Part shown: positions 23,101-33,142 of the stretch, piece after piece
How the letters are laid out: each line of letters begins with the position of its first letter
How positions within the stretch are numbered: position 1 is the first letter of the stretch
NCBI GenBank assembly: GCA_946811695.1
Contig: OX328130.1
Span: 76,591,599 to 76,655,598, forward strand
Direction of reading: 5' to 3'
Origin: Gonocerus acuteangulatus
Lineage: Eukaryota > Arthropoda > Insecta > Hemiptera > Coreidae
DNA length: 64,000 nt
The notes under the pieces: model-generated
Database searches by the model: none
What the model was told of the DNA's origin: nothing
The model's input: only the letters and a program-made list of their open reading frames with translations
Made by a program: the position numbers and the translations under genes

Positions 23101-23946
23101 TACTAAGAAATAATTATTTATTAAATAGAGTATGTATACAATTTCTAAATACTGTTTTTAATATTTTTATTATATTATTAGTTTTATTTACTTCCGTACA
23201 AAAAAAAATATTCCTATATATGGGATTTGTTATTGTTTTTATTACTTCCGTACAGCGAGATTTTGTATTACTATTATTTAATTCTAAATGGATAAACTTA
23301 TAACATTTTAATAATTACTACTACAGTACAAAGATTTTTTCATCACTTCATTTAATTAATTATCTGCGTACAGAACAATCATTATTTTTATTTACTTCCG
23401 CACCTAAAAACTATTACAGATTTATAGGACTTTTTTTTATCTATAAGCAAAACAAAAATCTTTAACTAGCTAAGTGAATAAATATTAAATAATATAACTT
23501 CTGACGCTCAAATATAAATATTCTAACTTTTAATTTTCTGGCTTTTTAGGTCTGGTTTAAAGTTTTATATTACCTTATTATTTTTAATATCATGAATTTA
23601 TATAATCTTTGTATTTTAGTTATTACTGTTGCCAATTTTTTATTTTATCACGGACGGTCATTATGATACAAGATAAGGTAAAAAATATATAGAACTAAAG
23701 AAAAAAATATTTTCTTTGTGAGTATAATAATTTATTTAGTAATTTTTATTTTCTAAACTTATATATGAATATATTATTTTTTTTTTCAATATATGAAACA
23801 TTTTTAGTAGTAAGTTTATAGAATTATTTCAATATTTTTATAACCAATTTTCTGATTATATTATAAATTATTTTTATGGTTTATAAATTAGTGTTAGTTG
23901 ATTTTTTTTACTTATGGTTGTTAGTATTATATTATCTGCACTTGTG
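20175..23946. other. AT-rich desert, possible first intron
   Basis: About 3.8 kb of strongly AT-rich sequence contains no satellite unit, TE motif or plausible ORF. Its right edge abuts a splice donor on the minus strand, so it may be the start of a long intron. TTTACTTCCGTACA-like words recur at 23197, 23242 and 23391. A run of C lies near 21145-21158. Confidence 0.5.
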
Positions 23947-23952
23947 ACTTAC

Positions 23953-24211
23953 CTTTTGACAACGTCGGACTATGAGGCCTGCGGACTCTCCTCGGCGGCT
24001 GCGGCGGTTCCGGCCTGTATCTGAGAGGCTGCGGATGCGGAGGCGGAAGGAAGCCGTGCGGAAGTCCCAGAGGAAACCTAGATCCGTGAGGGAAGATTGA
24101 ATGCGGAGGGAAGAGAGCTCCCGTATAAAGCCTTAGAGGGGATTCTAGCACCATCATGGTCACCGCATGACCGGCCACTGAGCGTAGGTTCTTCTGTGTG
24201 GCCCCGCCCAT
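23953..24211 (-). CDS. Candidate first coding exon of an unrecognised gene
   Basis: The minus strand has an open frame of 86 codons that runs into GTCAAAAG|GTAAGT, a near-consensus 5' splice site, with the exon ending at 23953. The frame opens at 24211, but that ATG overlaps a GC box. The ATG pair at 24157/24154 (ACCATGATGG, A or G at the key Kozak positions) is the more likely start and gives 68 codons plus one base. The peptide begins MMVLESPLRLYTGALFPP and is rich in Pro, His and Arg, with no signal peptide or domain. Such low-complexity N-termini are common in transcription factors, but I do not recognise the family. The GC and CpG content is far above the flanking DNA. No second exon was identified. 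A non-coding CpG-rich promoter is the main alternative. Confidence 0.45.
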
Positions 24212-24300
24212 CGGTATATCCCCACCCCTTTACCTCTAGTCGCTCTCTCATTGGCTGATAGAGGCCACGCCTACACCCCCCACCATCTTACCCAGGGGGA
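24200..24300 (-). promoter_or_regulatory. CpG-rich promoter-like block with GC and CCAAT boxes
   Basis: On the minus strand, AGCCAATGAGAG (CCAAT box, near 24250) and GGGCGGGGCC (GC box, near 24203) lie roughly 95 and 45 bp upstream of the preferred ATG pair. No TATA box is clear. Confidence 0.4.
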
Positions 24301-24600
24301 AGAGGACTCTAATGATTAGTCAATTTGTAGAGGCATTCGAATTAATTGTTCCTCACCCCCCTCCCCCTTCCACGTTCTAATGTACCCTCAATATATCTAC
24401 CCTTAAAGTTTATAACCCTCCGCCATCTCTTTATTGAACGATTACGCAAAATTAAAATTTCTAATTTAATGTTAAACTTTTTTATTTCCATTTTCTCTCT
24501 TTACTCCAACATGTTTATAACTCATATTAAGTCTCAATATTAATATTTGCCTTTAATATTTGTTATTTAAGTAATATTTTGTATTTAATTGGTACTTTAC
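24301..24600. other. Unassigned spacer
   Basis: AT-rich with a short C-rich patch at 24354-24372. No gene seen. Confidence 0.45.
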
Positions 24601-24840
24601 TACATCTATGACAATCAAAAGTATTGCCAAAAAACAGTTTTAGCGGGAAAAGCATTCCAGAACATCTGGTTTATCTTGATGCCTTTCTGGGAATCTAAAC
24701 AAAATTACTTTTTTCTTTGTCTTTGTCATTTTAGCTGACGAAGGCTACCAAAGAGTAGCCGAAATGTCCTTAATATAGATTTGTTTTACAAAAATTATAT
24801 TAGCTGAGTTCCAACTATTCCATGTTTGCTTAAAATGTTA
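24601..24840 (+). mobile_element. PLE 3'-end fragment with hammerhead
   Basis: The hammerhead at 24735-24768 is followed by a diverged form of the sequence after the 32579 ribozyme (TTAGCTGAGTTCCAACTATTC against TTAGCCGAATCCCAACCATTC). This identifies a decayed copy of the same PLE family. Confidence 0.65.
24735..24768 (+). ncRNA. Hammerhead ribozyme core, PLE type
   Basis: CTGACGA, stem II AGGCTAC and GTAGCC, then GAAATGTC. Relatives have GAAACGTC, so the C to T change at the CpG probably weakens stem III. Confidence 0.75.
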
Positions 24841-24870
24841 TAAGTTCATGCTATCGTTTTGGTAAAATCT

Positions 24871-24875
<5 letters not shown>

Positions 24876-24953
<78 letters not shown>
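24876..24953. repeat. Poly(A) tract, 78 bp
   Basis: Uninterrupted A run. It is probably a retroposon tail or expanded microsatellite, as no clear body lies next to it. Confidence 0.9.
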
Positions 24954-24955
<2 letters not shown>

Positions 24956-25114
24956 AACCTATAAAAAACCAACTTATAAAAACGAAAAATACAAAAAACC
25001 GTCAGGAATATGATTCTCAAATTTTCGGAAATTAAACGTTTACATTTCACTGAACCGCCTATAGGGGTTGTCTATCCTATCTCTTTATATAGAGACGGAT
25101 CCTCTTTATACAAA

Positions 25115-25736
25115 CCACAAAAATAACTTGTTACCCATTTCCTAAAGCAAAAAAAAAACTAACTTGTTACCCATTATTCAAAGCAAAAAAATAACTTTTT
25201 ACCCATTATCCAAAGCACAAAAATAACTTGTTACCCATTATCCAAAGAACAAAAATAACTTGTTACCCATTATCCAAAGAACAAAATAACTTGTTACCCA
25301 TTAACCAAAGAACAAAAATAACTTGTTACCCATTATCCAAAGAACAAAAATAACTTGTAACCCATTATCCAAAGAACAAAAATAACTTGTTACCCATTAT
25401 CCAAAGAACAAAAATAACTTGTTACCCATTATCCAAAGAACAAAAATAACTTGTTACCCATTATCCAAAGAACAAAAATAACTTGTTACCCATTATCCAA
25501 AGAACAAAAATAACTTGTTACCCATTATCCAAAGAACAAAAATAACTTGTTACCCATTATCCAAAGAACAAAAATAACTTGTTACCCATTATCCAAAGAA
25601 CAAAAATAACTTGTTACCCATTATCCAAAGAACAAAAATAACTTGTTACCCATTATCCAAAGCACAAAAATGACTTATTACCCATTATCCAAACCACATA
25701 AATAATTTGTTACCCATTATCTAACGCACATAAATG
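25115..25736. repeat. 32-bp tandem array, about 19 copies
   Basis: Unit AAATAACTTGTTACCCATTA plus TCCAAAGAACAA. Central units (about 25210-25660) are nearly identical while both edges are degenerate, as expected for unequal exchange. Confidence 0.95.
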
Positions 25737-25942
25737 AACTTGTATCTCTTTATCCAAAGCAAATAAATTGCTCATTTCGCTGTATCCAGAGCACAGTCCT
25801 AAAACACATAAATGAAATTTGTATCAAAGCACGTTATCAATAGGATATACTTAATTCAAAAATTCCTTCGTTAGTGCACCCTCAATAACCGCTATTAATG
25901 ATGATGATTATTTTAATATTATTAAAGTTATTTCCAAGCGAA

Positions 25943-25956
25943 ATGTGAAATAGTTT
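25943..25956 (+). repeat. SINE target duplication (left)
   Basis: ATGTGAAATAGTTT, repeated at 26011-26024. Confidence 0.8.
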
Positions 25957-26010
25957 TTTTTTTTTTTTCCTTTTCTTTTGGTGCATTTACTGCTGAGGTC
26001 ATTAGCACCT
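25957..26010 (-). mobile_element. SINE 3'-tail insertion of 54 bp
   Basis: The insertion between 14-bp direct repeats reads on the minus strand AGGTGCTAATGACCTCAGC, then ATGCACCAAAAG and an A-rich tail. This matches the 3' domain of the SINE at 63771-63935, including a terminal stem (GGTGC pairing with GCACC). It is a severely 5'-truncated copy. Confidence 0.8.
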
Positions 26011-26024
26011 ATGTGAAATAGTTT
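26011..26024 (+). repeat. SINE target duplication (right)
   Basis: ATGTGAAATAGTTT, identical to 25943-25956. Confidence 0.8.
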
Positions 26025-26439
26025 CTACTAACTCATCGAAGGCGGTAAAAACAATATGTTTCCACTATAAAATTTGAAATAAACGGGCAATAAACACGGT
26101 GAAATTAATCTATTAAATATTTTGTGGAGTTTATTATAGCACGGTTCCCGTCATACTATATGTTATTCAGCAATTGATAAATAATCAAAGTATAATGTTT
26201 CTTGACACTGGGGCGCTCCGGACCAGAAACAGATAACCTATAGATATAATGTAGAGACAACCCGTTCTCTATAGGTTACCAGTAACAGGAGTTTAACCAG
26301 TACAGGTTAAAATTCGTTTTCAATAATAAATGTACGTTAAAATCTAAAGATTTATGTTTCCAAGATGTCATTTGGAAACACTCATTATATTTGCGAGCAT
26401 TATCAAGAAGTGTTCTGACTGGGGATGCTGATGGGTGAG

Positions 26440-26768
26440 GAGGCTGTGCAAGGGTTCGGGATGGACCATCACCACGTAAAGCGTAAACTCTATGAGGGTC
26501 AAAATCACAGGTAATATGTAGTTGAAATGAAACGCAAATAAAAATAATATTATGAAATAGATACAGTACGGTAACAGCTGACCTGTTATCCTAGCAACGC
26601 ATGCTGACTAGGCTTGCATGCTCTAGCTAACTAAAAATACTTAAAAAGTTGAATATCAAATAATCCTTTCTTAGCGAGTGCTTAAAGGGAGTGTCCATGC
26701 AAAATTTGAAATTGTTCTGTCAAGTGGTTTGAGCTAGGCGATGATAGGTCAGTGAGTGGTATATATAT
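26440..26768 (-). mobile_element. Helitron-like element, left part of split copy
   Basis: It matches 14193-14577 in reverse: TAGCAACGCATGCTG, AGGCTTGCATG, AAAATTTGAAATT and GATGATAGGTCAGTGAGTGG, ending in a TA run. The 26769-28172 transposon then interrupts it. Confidence 0.75.
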
Positions 26769-28172
26769 ATGAGGAGCTTAGTATCAAAGTTGGACAACTC
26801 CACTTTTGCTTTTTTTACAGGAGAGGCAAAAAACCATATCTACTATATTGATGTCAGTATCATGGTGATTTTTTTATATGTTATTCTTATAGGCCTCAGA
26901 AACATTATTTCAAAGGCACTACAAAATTATATAAGTATTAAGGCCGTAATTACACTTTAAATAGTGGAGTTGTCCATGTTTGAAACCAAGTCATGGAGTT
27001 GTCTGTTTTTGAAACCAAAGGGAGCCATTTGAAAATTGAACCTATCCTCTTTTGAAACCAAACAAATATGAATTTGGTATGCTCGAGGGTGTTTTAATAT
27101 AATGTAATTATGTCTAATGTATTAAATCAAAATTATATAGTTAAAAATTACATTAAAAATGTTATTTAAATACAGTTTGACAAAACTGAAATGAAACTAA
27201 ATTATCCTTATTTTATTAAGTTTAGAAAAAAAGTGGTACTTAGCTATCCTCTTCGCACAGTTTTAGCTATAACTACATGTATTGAAGTGGCTGTGCTATA
27301 ATTTTCATCGCCGTACTCAGCCATACCTGTGCACAGCTAATAAAATAAAGTTATCAATTAGCGATATGATTATTTTATGAAAAACGAGTTAACCATTATT
27401 ATTTTCTGCAGAGAGTTGTTGAAAAGTTTTTAATAGCAAATAACTGAACATTAACGATGAGATCTATTTAATATCTAGTGTGAAACTGTCAATATTTATT
27501 TGTTATACGCGAAAATGTTAATAAAGAGGAATATGTCGAGAACAGTTACCAGTACCACATTAGCTGTTATTTAATTCACTTTAGGTCTTGAAAATATATT
27601 TGGAAGGATACATAGCTCTACCACTTGAGTAAAATATGAATATTTTAAATTAAATACTTGCTGTTTTTCACGGTTGTTGTTATATAAAGCCCGTTTATTA
27701 ATAACATAATTATTCTATAGAATTGGTAGTGGTCTCATTCGACTCGGCACAAAAGAAACTCTTCAAAAATCTTACCTAAATCAGAAAGATTCAAGTACCT
27801 AGAGGTTTTGTCCCAAAATCCGGCATTCGGAACCACAGTGTGCCGGATAACAGCTAGTTATTAATAAGAATTATCGCCAAATGCACTTATTACAAGTAAC
27901 TATAAACATTCACCCATGATGGATTTGCAGTGCATGTTGGGAGCAGATTGCATGAATGCAAGCTTCTCATTGGCTACTGATGGAGTTGAAACCAAACTAT
28001 GTTGGAATTGTCAATATTTTGATTCTGAACGGTTGAAATAAACGCTATTTTACCTATTTCCTGTCCGTTTTTAATGAAAAACAGTTGTATAATCGAATGC
28101 AGCATAAAAATCCACAAAAATCACAAAACTGAAAAAAATGGGGTTGTCCAACTTTGATACTAAGCTCCTCAT
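26769..28172. mobile_element. TIR DNA transposon, non-autonomous, inserted in a TA run
   Basis: The ends are inverted repeats of about 38 bp with two mismatches, starting ATGAGGAGCTTAGTATCAAA on each strand. The 1.4-kb interior is AT-rich, lacks a transposase frame, and holds several repeats of a GTTGTC...TTTGAAACCA phrase near the left end (26960-27060). Flanks are TATATAT and ATATTTAT, so the target was the TA microsatellite of the Helitron-like element. Because the flanks are TA-rich, the target duplication length cannot be fixed. Superfamily unknown. Confidence 0.82.
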
Positions 28173-28330
28173 ATATTTATACAAATTTGAACCACCGTTA
28201 TTTTCGCGATCTACGGTTTCTGAAATGTGAAATTTTCTAGTCAGCACTTCCAGATTGCGTCATGAGGTCAACCATATAAGCGGGTTTCCTCCCTATGGAG
28301 GGAGGGAGGAACCGCGCTAAAAAACGCCAC
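28173..28330 (-). mobile_element. Helitron-like element, right part of split copy
   Basis: It matches 42705-42850: CAAATTTGA(A/G)CCACC, TTTTCG(C/T)GATCTA, CTTCC(A/G)GATTGCGTC and ATAAGCGGGT, ending AACCGCGCTAAAA. Confidence 0.75.
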
Positions 28331-28900
28331 TTACTGCTTGCGGGACTCGAACCTTGGATACAGTAACCACCTTAGCACTGTAAGACCAGAAACATTAACA
28401 TTAATACACTGTTGACTATATTTACCCCAAGGATATATGGTTATAATGCATATGGCTGGCCAAGGAGGATCAAACCCTGCAATATGTAAGCAATCCTCTT
28501 CTTGATTTATTGCCAAAGAAGAAAGAAAAGAGGATATACTAAATGGAAGGACCTTCTCGTCGTAATAAGGACAAACTGCCAGGACGTGCTTCCTATCCTT
28601 CGGAGATCCTTCAATATTACATGGCTACCGATATAAAGATAGACTGTAGACTTCTTTCTTATAGTTACACATACACAAATCCTGTAAAACACTCCGCTTT
28701 TATTTAGTACAAGGTTTTTCTCTGAAAAAAAAAATACAGATTTGTATTATTTATTTAAATAGTTTTTATACCTCTTTGTTAAGCGGCTCGCTCCTTTGCA
28801 AATTAATGCGTAAATGTTTAAAGTCCTACTCGCAGGATTAGAAACAGTTATTCGTAGGTTTTGATCTTTCAAGAAAAATAGAAAAAAATCTCGAAGAAAA
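28331..28900. other. Unassigned spacer
   Basis: No gene seen. GAAACAGTTATTCGTAGGTT near 28845 has a diverged partner near 42087, so part of this is a dispersed repeat. Confidence 0.45.
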
Positions 28901-28924
28901 GGAAGCTTTATAGCGAAACAAAAA

Positions 28925-30055
28925 GAAACTGACTATTCGGAGAGCTGGTAACCGCACGATACCGAAGTGTTTTATGCACCTTGAAACTTTGGTATAATAT
29001 ACCTCTTGGGTAGATAAGAATGTATGTATGTGTTTCCTGGACATACCTTGGAACACCAAGTACTGCACATAGGGGAAAGGTGCAAAAAAAATATTTCCGG
29101 AAAATAGAGTGTTATTCAGAAGCCAACTATATTTAATGTAAAATTAATACAACTTTACAACGAATAATAAATAAGGCAGACACTTTTAACGGGTATAACA
29201 TCTAAAAAAAAAAAAATAATTGTTTTTATTCTAATATTAAATGAGAGTTTTATTCGCGCTGCCATTTAAACCGGGACAGCTGTACAAGATCATGTGAGCA
29301 AGAACCAATGAGAGCACAGAGAATAACCACAACTGCGTGGTGCTGTCATTCACTCTTACGGTTACGCGCAGTGTATTGCAGTCTATCATAAGCAACATTT
29401 ATTTTCATGTTTCCTGATAATTAAACCCCACAAAAGTGTCTGCCCTTTTGTAATTATTTTCAAATATGCTTATTGAAGACGCTGTTTAAATCGCAGCGTG
29501 AATAAAGCACTTCATTTAATATTAAAAATAAAAACTATTTTTTTGGTATTTATTTTTTAACCCCCTTATAAGTGTCTCCCTTATATATTATTCATTGTAA
29601 AATTGCCTTAATTTGCAAGTTTTTTACATTAATAACACTGTTCTGCAAAAAAAAAAACTTTTCTCCCCTCCCTTGAACAATTTTGCCTGTTTCTCATGTT
29701 TTCAGGTGTGCTGAGTCCGAATCTGAACTCAGAAAAATTCTATCACCCTCTGATTTTGAGAGAAAAGAGGAGAAACTTGGAAAAAATGAAAAATTGTATT
29801 TGAAAATTACACTGTTCTGAGGATTTTCACCCTGAGGAGGATTTTCGTGCAGAACAGTGTAATAGTTGGCTTCTGAATAAAACACTATTTTTGGGAAATA
29901 TTGTTTTGCACCTTTCCCCAATGTGTACCTGGTGTTCCACGGTAAGTCTATCCAACACATAATTTCCTTCTTATCTACCTAAGAGGTACATTATAGCCAA
30001 ATTTCAAGGTGTATAAAACACTTCATGAAACGTGCGGTTACCGGCTCTTGGACTA
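28925..30055. mobile_element. 1.1-kb foldback element
   Basis: The left arm (28925-29140) and right arm (29860-30055) are diverged inverted copies sharing GGTAACCGCACG, AAGTGTTTTAT(G/A)CACCTTG, GGGGAAAGGTGCAAAA and TTCAGAAGCCAACTAT. Inside, a second pair (about 29145-29285 and 29455-29625) is also inverted and shares TTTAATATTAAATGA and GACACTT. Almost the whole 1.1 kb is therefore an imperfect palindrome around a loop at about 29285-29455. The loop contains AACCAATGAGAGCACAG. It may be two nested elements. No transposase is visible. Confidence 0.75.
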
Positions 30056-30865
30056 GACATTATCCAACGTGGAAATGACTCACTCCGCCGTCTCAACGTT
30101 CGCTCAAGCCGCAATAGCACACCCGAGCATTCAGCGTGTTTGCCACCGAACCACTGGCTTAACAACCATATCCATTGTAACAATATCGTCTTTGGTTTGA
30201 TAAAATCCCTTGCTCAGCTCACACTCTGCTTCACACAATTAAGACTGTTTTTTTTTTTTCGAAACGACTGCGTGAAAGTCTCGTAAAAAGCCTTCTAGAA
30301 CTAGGAACGATCGTAAAGTCCGCCAAGAGTAAGTGCCTAGACAAGACTAGATCTATCTAGGACTGCTGTGGAAGTAGCCATTGTCTGCGAACAGGAAAGG
30401 CTTAATGCCGTAACTTTACGGCGAACAGTTTGCCAGCAGTAGTTCTAACGGTTGTACGCCACTAGATCCAGACGGCTCCCGATTACAGGCTCATTTCAGA
30501 ACCGTACGGCTTGTGCGAGTTAGTCACAAAAGGATATTGGGAGAATATACAAAATTAAAGGTATGGACTCATCTCTTCCTCAACAAGAAGATTGGCGAGT
30601 CAGGACCAATTATCGTGCACTTTATCGGACCCGATTTGATAAGATAGCAACCGACTGTCGGAAGGAAAACAAACACAAGCATCTCAACGGAAGTGCCTGC
30701 ATTGGACCAGATCCTATCGGATCCGACGACTACTGATTCACTTCCGTTCAAACTTGTTTGTTTCTAGCCCCGATATCGGACGACCGTCACACAATGGGGC
30801 CATACGACATATTGTGTTTTTTGTTTCCCTTGTTTATTAAATTACTTGTAAAGTTGTTAAATTGC
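30056..30865. other. Moderately GC-rich single-copy stretch
   Basis: Base composition is more balanced than around it, and no local repeat matches were noticed. Short open frames on both strands lack recognisable motifs. Confidence 0.4.
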
Positions 30866-31480
30866 CGTATTTTTACTATTGAACATAATATAGCATTTCA
30901 TTTTCCATCTGACTTAATATCAGAACCTATATCGTTGAAATTAAAATTTCATGAGTATGTTTTTGAGGTCCCTGAGTCCATAGTTTGTTTGACCTTATGA
31001 GTTTTCCTAGAGGTAATTTCATAATGATCATTTGAATGTCAAATAGAGAAAAAACCCGTAGGAAAATATGAAAACATTCATGTGAATGTTTTTGAGGACC
31101 CTGAATCCGAACCCGTAGTTCTTTTGACTCGCACTACCCCCCCCCCCCCCCAGAAAATGAATTTTTGAATGATTTTTTCAGATTGTTTCTACATTTTCTT
31201 CTCTATTTAACCTTCAAATGACCTTAAATTGGCCTCTAGGAAAAGGCGTAAAGGTCAAACGACCTACGGATTCGGACTCAGGGACCTCAAAAACATACGC
31301 ATGAATGTTTTAGAATTTTCCTACTGTTTTTCCTACATTTGACCTTCAAATGATTTTGAATCTGATGTGGTGAAGGGTTACCTAACCCGCTTATCGTAAT
31401 CAGCGACCCCTAAAGTCCAATAGGGACCATACCGTCCCGAGTGTTGTTTTATTAGATCGAATGGTGACCTTTATTATTTA
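30866..31480. repeat. Diverged inverted and direct repeats near PLE foldbacks
   Basis: TTTTTGAGG(T/A)CCCTGA, ATTTGACCTTCAAATGA and the TCCTAGAGG-type words recur in both orientations between 30950 and 31360 and again near 31880-31940. A poly(C) run is at 31137-31151. AACCCGCTTATC and GATCGAATGGTGACCTTTAT at 31380-31480 recur at 31960-32050, so the sequence left of each PLE foldback is itself duplicated. Confidence 0.6.
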
Positions 31481-31553
31481 ATACGAAGACAAGGTATGGT
31501 TGGGATTCGGCTAGGAGAAAAATGTCAGACTTTCAGGAAGAGATCTGTATTTG

Positions 31554-31587
31554 GACGTTTCGGCTGCACATTGGCAGCCTTCTTCAG
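31554..31587 (-). ncRNA. Hammerhead ribozyme core, PLE type
   Basis: Minus strand: CTGAAGA, perfect stem II GGCTGC/GCAGCC, GAAACGTC. Confidence 0.85.
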
Positions 31588-31742
31588 CACTAGAGAATGC
31601 CTAGGGGGGGGGGAGGGAGGAAGACCTTGAGGACAACTTAGGTAACCATGGTGGAATGTGTGGTCTGATACATTCCACCATGGTTACCTAAGTTGTCCTC
31701 AAGGTCTTCCTCCCTCCCCCCCCCCCTAGTCATTCTCTAGCG

Positions 31743-31776
31743 CTGAAGAAGGCTGCCAATGTGCAGCCGAAACGTC
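31743..31776 (+). ncRNA. Hammerhead ribozyme core, PLE type
   Basis: CTGAAGA, perfect stem II GGCTGC/GCAGCC around CAATGT, then GAAACGTC. It is the inverted partner of 31554-31587. Confidence 0.85.
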
Positions 31777-32128
31777 CAAATACAGATTTCTTCCTGAAAG
31801 TCTGACGTTTTTCTCCTAGCCGAATCCCAACCATACCTTGTCTTCGTATCTCTGCAACGGCTAACTATCTCCATCTTCACTATGAATGTTTTAATATTTT
31901 TCCTACGGGTTTTTTCTCTATTTGACCTTCAAATGATTATCAATCTGAAGTGATGAACGTTAACCAACCCGCTCATCATAATCAGTGACCCTGTAAGGAT
32001 CATACTGCTCCGAGTGATTTTTTTTAGATCGAATGTTGACCTTTATTATTTAATAAGTAAAGATGGTTGGGATTCGGCTAAAGAAAGCTCAATATGATTT
32101 TTTTTTTAAATAAAAAATCTATATTTTG

Positions 32129-32162
32129 GACGTTTCGGCTACTCATTGGTAGCCTTCGTCAG
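32129..32162 (-). ncRNA. Hammerhead ribozyme core, PLE type
   Basis: Minus strand: CTGACGA, stem II GGCTAC/GTAGCC, GAAACGTC. Confidence 0.85.
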
Positions 32163-32189
32163 CTAAAATGACAAGAAAAACAGAAATTA

Positions 32190-32229
<40 letters not shown>

Positions 32230-32578
32230 ATAATTGACATAAATAACAGAACTATAAATACACTTAACTTATTATAAAAGAACAATTTGGTCTTCAATTC
32301 ATAGAATGATAATCAAAAGAAACAAACAAATAAGATACTATTTGTTTGTTATAATTAATTAATGTTACTATTAGCACCTATTTACCTATATAAACTTCAA
32401 TATAATAGCCTTTTTTCTTCTTTTTGTTATGTTTCTTTTGATTTTCATTCTACTCATTCTATGAATTTAAGACCAAATTGTTCTTTTATAATAAGTTAAG
32501 TGTATTTATAGTTCTGTTATTTATGTCAATTATATATATTTTTTTTTGTATTAATTTCTGTTTTTCTTGTCATTTTAG

Positions 32579-32612
32579 CTGACGAAGGCTACCAATGAGT
32601 AGCCGAAACGTC
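32579..32612 (+). ncRNA. Hammerhead ribozyme core, PLE type
   Basis: CTGACGA, stem II GGCTAC/GTAGCC around CAATGA, GAAACGTC. It is the inverted partner of 32129-32162. Confidence 0.85.
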
Positions 32613-33142
32613 CAAAATATAGATTTTTTATATAAAAAAAAAAAATCATATTGAGGTTTCTTTAGCCGAATCCCAACCATTCCATCTTTACTTATCACCT
32701 CGACGGCTAACTATCTAATCAACATGGTTTATTATTTAATGATACTGTATTTATATTTTGCTTGTTTGTTTTTATTATAAATTTTTCCCAAACTTTCAAC
32801 AATATTTATGTTCATTGTGTAAGTAGTTTAGCCAAAAAAGGACATGCAAATTATAGAATAACATGTAAAGCTAAATGCAGATATTGTATATTAACTTTTG
32901 TAAATACAAATTTCTTCTTCTTCTTCTTCATTAAGATTGAACGTTTCATAAGTGACCTAAAATGGCCATCTCCTTGAATTGAAAACTGGGTTGTTTTGCT
33001 TGGCATGGTTTACTGTTATATATAAATATACAGCGAGGGCAGTGTTAGAATACCTAATTCTATGAAATATTTCCTTGTTTACATTAGTATACGTTATATA
33101 TAAACATAAACATACAGGCTATGAAAGCTCGACTTTTTTTTT

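Larger units (their letters stand above)
31481..31849. mobile_element. PLE-derived near-perfect palindrome, 369 bp
   Basis: Arms of about 178 bp run from ATACGAAGAC at 31481 to its complement at 31849, with a 10-bp spacer at 31660-31669. Each arm holds a hammerhead core and a long G or C run. Outer words GGTTGGGATTCGGCTA and GGCTAACTATCT (after 31855) are shared with 32053-32725, marking one PLE family. Confidence 0.85.
32053..32695. mobile_element. PLE-derived foldback, 643 bp
   Basis: Arms of roughly 280 bp flank a ~115-bp loop near 32330-32440. Outer ends read ATAAGTAAAGATGG and complement. Each arm carries a hammerhead core and TAATTTCTGTTTTTCTTGTC. The left arm has gained an A run of about 35 bp (32191-32227). 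GGCTAACTATCT follows the right end, as at 31855. Confidence 0.85.
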
